A DNA stretch of 64,000 nucleotides from Arabidopsis thaliana (lineage: Eukaryota; Streptophyta; Magnoliopsida; Brassicales; Brassicaceae), in the NCBI RefSeq assembly GCF_000001735.4, contig NC_003074.8:6262101-6326100 (forward strand), read 5' to 3'. Of this stretch, positions 22,423 through 31,917 are shown piece by piece. The stretch's first letter is position 1, and each line of letters begins with the position of its first letter. The position numbers and the translations under genes are program-made. Under the pieces are notes generated by a model, which was given only the letters and a program-made list of their open reading frames with translations, was not told where the DNA came from and ran no database searches.

Positions 22423-25044
22423 TCATTTTTTAAGATGGTACTGAGAAAGAAACTCTTGATATGAAGATGATCGATCTTGCCATTGAGAGTGAAACGTCTT
22501 GTCCGTAAGCATAGCTTTCATATCGAATTTATCGAAATTCACTTCCCGATTTTCGAAGAACATCTCGACCGGAGACAACTCATCGAACAGTTCAAGCCCT
22601 CTTCTTCCTACAGCATTATCATCACCTTCTTTACAACCACGTATTCTGGAGACAAACGTTGTGACTTCTTGCTGTAGTCTGTCTGATTCAGCTGTTTTTG
22701 TTATCGGACGATAAGCAATGAACGTCTTTTTCTCCTCCTGTGAATCACTGTTGAGCCACATTTCATCGGCTCGGTCTTCGTCAAGTGAAATGGTTGTCTC
22801 GTGTCGACCTGAGTTTGCGATCTGGCGGGTGGCTTTGGAGATTTGATTGCATCGGTTATAGAACTCTGCTTCAGGCGAGAACTCTTGTTCTGAATTGAGA
22901 CATCCGTTATGGAACTCATGGAGTGTGATGAGAACTGGAAGTGGAACAACAGGACCAACGACCTCAACACCGGGTTGCTCCTTCTTTGACCATTTGCTAC
23001 TCCGGCTTGAAGGATTCCTTAACAAGAAAGGCGGTAACTGTGGGAATTCTGGAACAACTAAGAACTCGAGAGACTGTTTCTTCTTGTCTACCAGAACATC
23101 TGCAAACTCAGAGTAGTTAGAGAATGCAAGCATCAAAATCTCTTTAGGTAAGCTTGACCAGGTTTCTCTCAATGCAATGTCGAAAACACTTGTGGGTGAA
23201 TTGATATTCTCAAAGACTGCGGTTATGCTAGAGGCAGATCTGCCTTTACCAAATCCGCAAATCTTCAACTTCTTACATAACTCTTCATGGCAGATTAAGC
23301 TAAAAGATTCACTCTTCTTGAAATCTGATGATTCTGTCCTCATCTTTGAATCTAAAAACCCAGCGAGCATCCCTTTTCTGTGAGCAGAGAGATACTCGAG
23401 TTCGAGATAGTTAAAACGTCTCGGGAATTTGTATTCCTCGTCATCAGGGAGGTACAGTAAATTCACCTCATCGGATTTGCAAGCCGAACCTTTGTGAGCT
23501 ACTACTTCTAAATGTTTTAAACGAGAAGCACGGAACTTGACTGCTTCAAGCTTCCCTGAGGATGTTAACCTGATCAAAGTAAACCCCGAAGATTGATCTG
23601 ACGACCCAAGTGGAAGGTACTTGTTCAAAACGCCAAAACCGAGAACAAGAACACTCTTTTTCTGCCAATCAATCCACTCGGGAAGAGACTCCTTAATCAT
23701 CACTTCTCTAAATAGACAATCTCCGCATAGACACTTTCCGACAGGTAAGAGTAGATTGTGTGGAAGCTCCCATACATACAAGGAAGAAGGATCCTTCCCA
23801 ACAGAAGGAGAAGGTCCAAAACAGAACATTTGAGATTGTGCATTCCAAAACGACCCTATTATGAGGCAAGAAGTATTCGATTCAAAAGTCCTAACTCCAA
23901 GTTCAGACAAGCTATAGACATCCATAAAGCAAGGCTTCTCAACATCATGCTGCCATTTCAACAAAGGCACACCTGATCTCGCATCACAGAGAAATACATA
24001 GCTCTGGGAAGCAAGAACAAACCGAAAACCGTCACTACCCGCCTTTGCAAACCCAACAAACACTTCTGCTCCGGCCGTATTCAGACTCTCAACTTCCAAT
24101 AAACATCTCACACTGCAATCCTCAGTGCTTTTGACAATAACAAATAGTGCATCAGACCGAGCAACGATATAAACCCCAACTCTCCAACCAAATTCACATC
24201 CTAACCAACTCTTATTCACTGATTTCCCTTGACTCTCCCAAGAAACTTTCAGTTTGCAACCTCTAACTCTACAATGTCTCTGACTCAAATCAAACACAAA
24301 GACCTCACCGTTATCTAACAAGAGTAGACACTCTCCAGTAACATGAGGGCTCCAAGAAGCGCTCACAATCACAAACCTCTTAAACTGCTTACATCCGAGG
24401 TTTCTCAAAACCGGCTTACCTTGAGACTCATCATACTTGACACAGTACCAATGAATCGAATACAACGAATAAACCAAAACGTATCCCAACTCGCCCGAAG
24501 AAGAAGAACACTTATACGCTCCAAAGTCACTAACAGGTTGCACCAAAATCTTCAAAATTCGAGAAAACAATCTCTCTGTTGCCACAAAAACGTCACCTTC
24601 GTCCGAACCCGTGACTTGTAAACCACCGGAATCTCCATAAGAAAGCAGCAAGAACCCAATTTGATCAAGGTTAGTCCCTGTGGGGAAAAACACCAAGACT
24701 GAATTTTTACTGGGGAAAGGTAGAAACTGGAGGCGATTGTAGGAGAGAACCCTAACGGTATCATCGTGCGGATTGGAAATTTTAAAAGAGGAATTGATTG
24801 CGGAAGAATCCGACGGAGGGACGCCGGAGACGGAGAGAAAACGCGCGGGAGTTAAGTGAGGGGTAATAGAGAGAATTGGAGGAGAGAGTGAGGGAGAAGA
24901 GAAGAGCAGCTGCGAGTCTGATGGGTTCGAGAAGAAAGGACCAATGGATTCTTCGGGAGAGGAGGTGATGCAGAGTTTGCGTCCCCATTCATCGGTAATC
25001 ATCTCCATAGGGTTCTTCGACGGAGATCGGCGGCGAGTAATCAT
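22423..25044 (-). CDS. TAF1C-like (RNA polymerase I TBP-associated factor) protein
   Basis: Uninterrupted 873-codon frame, intronless. An in-frame second Met at residue 13 (MEMITDEWG) is an alternative start. The N-terminal half has repeated hydrophobic strand patterns suggesting a beta-propeller. It includes SASWSPHVTGECLLLLDNGEVFVFDL, a signature I associate with plant TAF1C homologues, shown here in pieces: SASWSPHVTG then ECLLLLDNGEVFVF. The C-terminal part is charged and less structured, ending W..RSSSYQEFL. TAF1C is part of the SL1-type factor that recruits Pol I to rDNA; assignment here rests on motif resemblance only. No signal peptide or membrane segment. Confidence 0.75.
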   Translation of the reverse strand: MITRRRSPSKNPMEMITDEWGRKLCITSSPEESIGPFFSNPSDSQLLFSSPSLSPPILSITPHLTPARFLSVSGVPPSDSSAINSSFKISNPHDDTVRVLSYNRLQFLPFPSKNSVLVFFPTGTNLDQIGFLLLSYGDSGGLQVTGSDEGDVFVATERLFSRILKILVQPVSDFGAYKCSSSSGELGYVLVYSLYSIHWYCVKYDESQGKPVLRNLGCKQFKRFVIVSASWSPHVTGECLLLLDNGEVFVFDLSQRHCRVRGCKLKVSWESQGKSVNKSWLGCEFGWRVGVYIVARSDALFVIVKSTEDCSVRCLLEVESLNTAGAEVFVGFAKAGSDGFRFVLASQSYVFLCDARSGVPLLKWQHDVEKPCFMDVYSLSELGVRTFESNTSCLIIGSFWNAQSQMFCFGPSPSVGKDPSSLYVWELPHNLLLPVGKCLCGDCLFREVMIKESLPEWIDWQKKSVLVLGFGVLNKYLPLGSSDQSSGFTLIRLTSSGKLEAVKFRASRLKHLEVVAHKGSACKSDEVNLLYLPDDEEYKFPRRFNYLELEYLSAHRKGMLAGFLDSKMRTESSDFKKSESFSLICHEELCKKLKICGFGKGRSASSITAVFENINSPTSVFDIALRETWSSLPKEILMLAFSNYSEFADVLVDKKKQSLEFLVVPEFPQLPPFLLRNPSSRSSKWSKKEQPGVEVVGPVVPLPVLITLHEFHNGCLNSEQEFSPEAEFYNRCNQISKATRQIANSGRHETTISLDEDRADEMWLNSDSQEEKKTFIAYRPITKTAESDRLQQEVTTFVSRIRGCKEGDDNAVGRRGLELFDELSPVEMFFENREVNFDKFDMKAMLTDKTFHSQWQDRSSSYQEFLSQYHLKK

Positions 25045-25935
25045 GATCGGTTAATATGTCGGCGCAATTTTTTTAATATATGGACCGTTTTGGTTCTCGT
25101 TAACCGAACCGAGATGTAATTTGGACGGATTTATATTGTTGTACCTGAATAAACCAATAACAAAATTTCTCGTACAGAACCAAACCAATAGGTACCGTCG
25201 TTAATGGCAGAACTTGATTTATAAAAATAAGAATCATTGTTATGGATACGACGATTTTGTCATTGTTATGGATAAAGCTCTAACTTTATTTGCTTATTCT
25301 GGAAACTTTCATATTATTTTGAATCTTCTTTGTGCACGCAATTAAGATCCTCTCCTTGCTACCTTAATTCGAATCTTCCTTGTCGCACAATTAAGATCAC
25401 ATCCTACCAACAAATAATGTGATCGTATCAAATGCGGAATAAGGTTCTGAGAAAGTTTTAAGCACTCAGCTCTTAAGCGATCAATCCAACAAGATTAATA
25501 CACTCTTCTAGAAAATCCTCAGCAGCCATGGATTGATTTCAAACAAAGATAAGCTTTACACTTTTTCAGCAGCCATTATGTTGCAAATAAAAAACATGGT
25601 TTCACAAGCAACTGTTGACAACTGTAAATAAACATTAAGCAACTTAGTCTATGAATAACAGTAGACGCGAGACAATCATACATCCACTAAGCCTAATCAA
25701 CTCCTAAATACAACTTTCTAGTAGAGGGTAAACGTAGACGTCCTTTGATTTCTCCAGAGTCAATACTTAATACGGATTGGGATTGCTTTGATGTATATGA
25801 CAGTAGGAAAAGCATTGAAGCTCAGAAACATGTCAAAATACATATCAAGGTGATAAAATGTCAGCATTAAAGCTCAGAAACATGCCAACAAAAAACAAAT
25901 TTACATGTAGAGCTCCTTTTCAGTGACATCTTTTC
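25045..25935. other. Promoter of the TAF1C-like gene and duplicated intergenic DNA
   Basis: Holds the upstream region of the minus-strand gene, a short direct repeat cattgttatggata at about 25236 and 25260, and a fragment (25388-25490) shared with 30.84-30.93 kb. No coding frame. Confidence 0.5.
25388..25490. repeat. Fragment of a local duplicated sequence (copy 1)
   Basis: Shares attaagatcacat...aaataatgtgat...ttaagcactc and atcaatcc with 30838-30935, in the same orientation and order but with indels. It continues the family of duplicated blocks around the F-box cluster. Confidence 0.6.
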
Positions 25936-26310
25936 CTTTTGCCTCCAGCTAGTTTGATTACTTGGAACATAATTCAGAATAGCTGGCCAATACCAACCGC
26001 TATCACAGGTACCTCATAAACGATTATCAAGTCTTGTTTACTCTTCCCAACAACATATAACATGTCAGTATTATTGAAGCTTCCGTCTTCTCCATTGTCG
26101 AACCATCTCTGACAAATTTGGACGGCTTTCTTCTCCTCGTCGAGCAAGAAACTTCCACGATCAGTAATTTGATGCTAAGACCTTGGTCCAAGAAACAGCT
26201 TTGGTGGTGTCATGAATCTTATTTGACACCCAAATCTCAGTCTTGGAACCCTTTCTACACCGCTTTAATAACACAGAAAGCTTCTCTTCTCCAACAACGG
26301 CTTAGGAAAT
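25936..26310 (-). pseudogene. F-box/FBA gene fragment, 5'-truncated and frameshifted
   Basis: Read on the minus strand from about 26302, the frame gives VVGEEKLSVLLKR, then KTEIWVSNKI, then AVSWTKVL, then a TGA. After a frame change it continues as FLLDEEKK, DMLYVVG, and in a further frame WPAILNYVPS. These match in order the C-terminal third of the FBA domain of the neighbouring F-box genes. The N-terminal F-box and first half are missing, and at least two frame breaks separate the matching blocks. It is a dead remnant. Confidence 0.82.
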
Positions 26311-26639
26311 TAAAGCTTAAATTTGGACACTCAAGAAACATAATTTGAATTAGGAAAGCTTAAATTTTGAAATATAATTCCCTTCTTCTTTAGACATCTG
26401 TTATTAGCTTACCCTCTCTGTACGAGAGTAAATATGTAAGGAAACATGATTTGATTAATAACACTTTAAGAAAAACCAATGTTAAAGCACATCTAATGGT
26501 ACCGCTTGTGAATATGATATCAGAGCTGAAACGAATATTGAAATAACTTGACGACCAAGACAAACAAAAAGAAACACACAAAGAAAGATATAGCTTATTT
26601 TGTCACCTCTTTTACTTTGTCAGGGTATTCATGAGGCAG

Positions 26640-27126
26640 TGACACAATTCATGGCTCTTGGTTTTACATTAAACCACACTCAAAACACCTTTTGTGTTTC
26701 AACTTTGGTCCAAAGTTGTGGTTTCAAGTAATTTGGGTGGCTTAGTGATTAGTGAAGAGAACTGGAAGGTTAGTAGTGGGTTGGATGTTATCTAGCTGTA
26801 CAACTTTGTAACTTTGTAAGGGAGTGAGTTTGGTATAGAAAAGAAAACTCAGTGCAGAGACAATGAGAAAGCTTTGTTAGTATATGTTTTAAGAATCACT
26901 TTTGTCATTGAATTAGAAAAGCTTTTAGTTTCGGAACATAAATATTCTCTTCTTAAAAACATTACGAGACATGGTTTGATCAACAAAAATAAAACTGTGT
27001 TTAAAGCAAGGATTATAACACACTAGGGCAGTTGAAACATAAATATCTCATAATACCACATCTTCATAAAAATACCAATTCAAAGGATGAAAACAGAAAA
27101 GGAAGAGATTAAATGTAGAGCTTGTT
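26640..27126 (-). repeat. Duplicated 3' flank of F-box genes (copy A)
   Basis: The DNA downstream of the 27-kb F-box gene resembles that downstream of the 29-kb gene (28640-29026): shared strings include tgtacaac.ttgtaac, agaaaagcttt and agcaagga. A third, shorter version follows the 26-kb fragment at about 26340-26450. The duplication unit therefore included the 3' flank as well as the gene. Confidence 0.6.
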
Positions 27127-28283
27127 TTAGTAATCTCTTTTCCTTTTGCTTCCAGCTAGCTCGATCTGACCCAAACTTGGAACATAATTAACAATAATTG
27201 GCGAATATCCTCCAATTGTCTGAACTCCAAAATTCAGTAGTATGAATTTAGTATCCTCCCCAACAATGTAAACATTGTCTTCGTCTTCTTCCTTCATCCA
27301 TCCCTTACTCTTACAACACAACAAGACTTTCTTCTCCTCGTCTAGCAAGAAACTTAGGCCATGCCAAAAACCAACGTTAGGCTTTGGATACAATGATAAC
27401 ACCTTGCTCCACGACACCACATTGGCCTCACCAATCTTACTTGTCACCCATAACTCAGTATTTGATGTAGAATCTCCCACTAGTAACAGTGAAAGCTTCT
27501 CGTCTCCCACAGCGGAAAGCCTAGAAGCCTCAAAACCATGCACTTGACAGGGGGGAGGCAGAGGAACATAACCAAATTTCTCTGTTCCAAAATCAAATTT
27601 GATCAAGGTTATGCGAAGGTCCGGTGGCCTTCGTCTTCTATCTATACCCAACCAGTAAGTGTTTCCCTTCAAAGACAAACATTTTCTAAAGTACTCCATG
27701 TAGTGGGGTGGCTTGATAATATCATCAATAACCCTCCATGAGTCAGAGCTAAACTCGTAGATTTCAGAATCCTTGTCTAAATAATTAAAAAGCTCATGGC
27801 TTTGTAGCTCTTATCACAGGACTTGTTATCATATCCAAGAATAAAAGTCATACCTTCGTTGTAACGATCGCCGAGTTCGATCCACTTGGTTACACCAGTT
27901 AAAGGGTTCCAAACGACTTATCTTGAATCTTTTCGGGAGGTGCATAACAACAAGCCATCACAGTGAAAGACTCGATCTATATTGAACTGAGCTGCTGAAT
28001 TCTTAGAGTGAGGATCGAGTAAGCTGACCTCATTTTTAACCTCTAGAGATGGAGTGGTTCCATGGAGATTGACGTTTATAGGACAAATCCTGTAGTTCTT
28101 GGTCAACGTGAGAGGTTGAAACTGCTTTGCGGCTTTTTCAATGTGCTTTCTTGCGAATCTCTTGTCATCTTTGAATAAACGATTCCATCCTTTGCAAGTG
28201 GATCGTAATCGCTTCAGAGATGTGGCCGGAACAAAACAGAGTATCTCTTCTACTAAATCCTTTGGAAGCTCCGGCAACGTCAT
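27127..28283 (-). pseudogene. F-box/FBA gene with a stop codon and a frameshift (possibly spliced gene)
   Basis: 28283-27918 encodes an F-box (PELPKDLVEEILCFVPATSLKRLRSTCKGW) and the start of the FBA domain, ending at TAA (27920-27918) where the 29-kb paralogue has an ATG codon (Met) in R-M-V-V-W. The frame continues as [13 protein letters not shown], then shifts near 27785 and runs on as KDSEIYEFSSDSWRV and a 190-codon C-terminal frame to 27127. An intron with donor at 27853 (G|GTATGA) and acceptor at 27777 (ATTATTTAG) would repair the frameshift exactly in phase but not the stop. A longer intron from a donor near 27961 (CACT|GTGATG) to the same acceptor would remove both, at the cost of a conserved part of the domain. 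F-box proteins are SCF substrate adaptors. Pseudogene is the simpler reading; a shortened spliced protein is possible. Confidence 0.6.
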
Positions 28284-29026
28284 TTTTGATCACTGAAGAA
28301 AACGGCAAGTGGCTCTCAATATAATCTAGGGCTTTCCATCTTTCATTTCAAGATAACTGGTTATGTGCATTTAGTTCCCTTAAAATTATAACTTAACCGG
28401 ATAAACCGATAATCAATACCAAAGGATTTGGATAAGTTTTTTTGAGTCACTCACTTTATCTGCCAGCAACACAACAAAACCGATAAGTTTTGGCCTTAGA
28501 ATCCCCCTTGTCCTAAAATAAAATATCATCAAGAATCTTCCATTAATTAATGGATCTCTTATCAATAGATTTAGTTCCTTAACTTTAAGTTGTGTATTTG
28601 TAAGATAGAGAGAAAAACACCAATTAGTATATTTGCAACATAGCATGATTGGCTTTAGTGGTAGAACCGAAGAACTTTAAAAGTGAACGAGTGATGATTT
28701 CTAGTTGTACAACTTGTAACTTGGGTGTAAAGATAACTCAGAGAAAATACCAGTAGAAAAGCTTTGTTCATGTTTAATGAATCACTTTTGTTAAGGACTT
28801 AGAAAAGCTTGAAAATTTGAAACATAATTCTGTTCTCTTCTTTAGAAGATCTGCTCTACAAGAAGAGATTTGATCATAAACTTTAAAAATCTTTGTTTAG
28901 AGCAAGGAACAATACTGAGCAATTGAAACATCTGACAATACAACATCTTAATGAAATATCAGTTCAAAGGATTATTCAAAGCAAGATAAATTTTAAAAAC
29001 ACACAGACTCACACAAAAGAGAGAGA
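28284..29026. other. Spacer between F-box genes
   Basis: Contains the short promoter of the 28.3-kb F-box gene and, from about 28640, the duplicated 3' flank described for copy A. No independent coding frame. Confidence 0.5.
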
Positions 29027-30157
29027 TTACATGTAGACCAAACTGGGAACATACAAACTAAGAATAGTTGGCTCACATCCACTGGTTGCATCTTCTCCAG
29101 AATCAATTTCTTTGACTATATTGTCTTCCCCAACAATGTATACTTTATTGGACTTGTTCTCGTCTTCGTCTTCCTTCCAACTCACACAACAAATGAAGAC
29201 TTTCTTCTCCTCGTCTACCAAGAAATTTGAAGTAAACAAGGCATGAAGCTCCCTGCTCAAATCCAATTCTAAGACCTTGGTCCAAGAAACTGCTCCTTCG
29301 GTGGTGTCATCAATCTTATTTGTCACCCATATCTCAGCCTTGGATCTCTTATCTCGCCGATATAACAAGGCGAGTTTCTCTCCTCTAACAACGGAAAGAC
29401 GATTAGCACCATTCAAACTACGGGCCTGAGAGGGAACAGGAAGAGACACAGGTGCAAATTTCTCTGTTGAAAAATCGTAACTCTGCAAGGATAGGTCAAA
29501 GCCCATATCTGTTACAGCTCCAGCAAGCATGTAAGTATTTCCCTTCAAAGACACGCACTTATAAGATTTATCAAAGTACCAATTTGGAAGGATACCATTA
29601 AGAACCCTCCATGAATCAGAGTTAAAATCGTATTCCCAAACTTTGCTACCACTACGATAAAACCCCATGATTTTGTAGCTCTTTTTGCAGGATATGTTCT
29701 TGTCTTCTTGGGAGTATCCGAGAAAAAAATTGTCGCCTTCTTCGTGGGTTTGGATCCACTTGGTTTCACCAGTTAACGGGTTCCAAACAACCATTCTACG
29801 TTCGAGTTTGGAGGTGCATAACAATAGGCCGTCACAGTGAAAGACTCTATCTATATGGAATTCATCAGCTGAGTTCTTAAAATACGGATCTGGTAGGGTA
29901 AGTTCACCTTTCACCTCTGCAGATGGATCAGCTCCATGGAGATTGACGCCTCTCCGAATAATCCTGAAGTTCTTCCTCATCATGAAAACCAGAAACTCCT
30001 TTGCGGCGTTATCGTAGTGCTTTCTCGCGAATCTCTTGTCGTTGTGGATCAAACGGTTCCATGGTTTGCAAGTAGCGCTCAAACGTTTCAGATATGTGGC
30101 CGGAACAAAGCTGAGAATCTCCTCTACCAACTCCTTTGGAAGATTCGGCATCGGCAT
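29027..30157 (-). CDS. F-box protein with FBA-type interaction domain
   Basis: Intronless frame of 376 residues starting ATG CCG ATG CCG (30157). An upstream in-frame Met (30196) would add 13 residues that have no match in the neighbouring F-box genes, so the inner start is preferred. The F-box is at residues 3-45 (LPKELVEEILSFVPATYLKRLSATCKPW); the FBA_1 domain spans about 100-370 with the usual markers [56 protein letters not shown] and FLVDEEKK. The F-box binds SKP1/ASK and the FBA part binds the substrate of an SCF ubiquitin ligase. Substrate unknown. It is the only clearly intact copy of the three minus-strand members. Confidence 0.92.
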   Translation of the reverse strand: MPMPNLPKELVEEILSFVPATYLKRLSATCKPWNRLIHNDKRFARKHYDNAAKEFLVFMMRKNFRIIRRGVNLHGADPSAEVKGELTLPDPYFKNSADEFHIDRVFHCDGLLLCTSKLERRMVVWNPLTGETKWIQTHEEGDNFFLGYSQEDKNISCKKSYKIMGFYRSGSKVWEYDFNSDSWRVLNGILPNWYFDKSYKCVSLKGNTYMLAGAVTDMGFDLSLQSYDFSTEKFAPVSLPVPSQARSLNGANRLSVVRGEKLALLYRRDKRSKAEIWVTNKIDDTTEGAVSWTKVLELDLSRELHALFTSNFLVDEEKKVFICCVSWKEDEDENKSNKVYIVGEDNIVKEIDSGEDATSGCEPTILSLYVPSLVYM

Positions 30158-30289
30158 CGTTGGTCGCCGAAGAAAACGGCAGCAGGTGGCTCTCAATGTT
30201 ATGTTATCATTTGATCTATTAGGATAACGTGGCTCTTAATCTAATTTTAGGGTTTTGGTTTTCAGCTTTCCTCTTTTGGTAATTTTTTA

Positions 30290-30600
30290 AAATTAAACCG
30301 ATGCACAATATATACTTATGTTTCCAAGGGAATTTAAAGGCGATTTTTCGTATAGATTAATTAAGAAGCCATTTATTTATTTTTCTTAAAGTTTAAACAA
30401 AGTTTATTTTCAGACATTTAACTTGTATATGTAGAGAAATTTGTTTAAATTAAACCGATATTCAATACTTATGCTTCCGGAGTAATTTGAAGGCGATTTT
30501 TGCATACAAATTTAAAAATTATTTATTTTTCGAAATTAAGACAATGTATTTTTCAGATATGTGATTGGTTATTGAGAAATGAATTTAAAATCAAAATAGA
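30290..30600. repeat. Tandem direct repeat of about 155 bases, two copies
   Basis: Copy 1 about 30290-30447, copy 2 about 30448-30600. Both start aaattaaaccgat, then acttatg.ttcc, aaggcgattttt, a tttattttt block, and end with ttttcagatat or ttttcagacat and gagaaat. The copies differ by many substitutions and small indels, so the duplication is not recent. It lies upstream of the intact F-box gene. Confidence 0.75.
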
Positions 30601-30837
30601 AAATACAAATTATCACGAAACATAAGAAAAAAAAATGTTTTTTTGTAATGAAAATGTAGAACATCATTTATTATTCACTTTAATTTACTCTTATACATGA
30701 CATTGGACCAGTCAAGCCTATGCCTAATAAGCTTGCTAATCTCTGCAGGCAACACAACAATATCAAGTTTGGCTTCGTGGACATGATGTCAAAGTGCGGT
30801 TGCGTGGTAGCCTTTCATAGAATACTTCTTCTCGCGA

Positions 30838-31495
30838 TTAAGATCACATATATCCTAATGAAAAATAATGTGATAATTGTCATATCATATGAGAAAAAGA
30901 TTCTAATACATGTTAAGCACTCAAAACTACAAAGATATATCAATCCGAGGGCATGACTATACGAGAGTGCAGGTCGCTAAACTGGTTCGATAGGAAAAAC
31001 AATCAATGGCACATAGAAAACACAACACTAATTGGATTAATTTGAAACAAACAATCAACATGATGTGTTTTATCGGGATTTAGTCGGAAGAACATCACAC
31101 ATTTAGATGCATTTAGTGATATAAACATCTGTCTGATTTGGAGTTATTGTTTTGGAATGTTTTTGATTTTGTCAGCTGCTCTAGATTTGATATGATTGAT
31201 TAGTCTCTGTGTTGGTATTTTGTGCAAAATTTTAGAACTAGCTTTCAAGTTGATCAATGAGTTGTAGAGATCGCATAGGCAAAACCATAGTCATATAAAA
31301 GTTAGGTTATATGTTCTGTGTCAAACCTACCGACCAACTACCTTTAGCTGAATTATAAATTAAGTTTTGCATTGAAATCAATTCTTGTAATCTCGTATAA
31401 TGGGAATCAATCTAGTTTCTTGTTAGATTCTGCTGACTAATACTGAGAAAACCAATAGATCTTCTCTATTTTTGTCGTAAACAGGTTACAAAGTT
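30838..31495 (+). repeat. Duplicated copy of the DUF639 gene's promoter and 5' leader
   Basis: 30912-31100 matches 34370-34590 (ctcaaaactacaaagat, aacaacactaatt, gatgtgttttatcg). 31134-31440 matches 35040-35385 (gatttggagttattgttttggaatg, tagagatcgcataggcaaa, tgtgtcaaacctacc, caactacctttagctgaatt). About 420 bases of the source (34616-35035) are absent here. Similarity fades at about 31495, corresponding to just before the DUF639 ATG, so no coding sequence was copied. Confidence 0.8.
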
Positions 31496-31917
31496 AACAA
31501 TTAAAAACAGAATATATAAACAAGATATTTCTCCAAATATTGTCTTCTTGTTCTTAACTCTTAAGAAATAAATATTTTTTTCTTATTTCTTACAAAAATA
31601 TGCAGTTATTATTGAAAGATATATTTCTTTTTTTTAATAACAATTTAAAGAATAATTGTTTATTTATTTAATCCTCAAATCTATGTTCTTATCCTTGAGA
31701 AATAAATATTTAGTAATTTTATTATTGGAAGATAAATCTCTTTCCTAAATAATTATTAAGAATTATATGATATTTACTTTTGATATATTTTTTTAATATT
31801 GTCCCAAAAAAAGGGTGTTAACAGATAAAAAGATCACTTTTCTTATTTATTTGAGTTGCACACGCAGTGGTATATATATAGATTCTCCTCTAAAGCCACT
31901 GAAGTCGGAGAAAGGTA
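31496..31917 (+). other. Upstream region of the plus-strand F-box gene
   Basis: Very AT-rich, with imperfect repeats of gagaaataaatattt (about 31563 and 31697). A tatatatata tract at about 31871-31881 lies about 45 bases before the ATG and may act as a TATA region. No gene. Confidence 0.4.
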
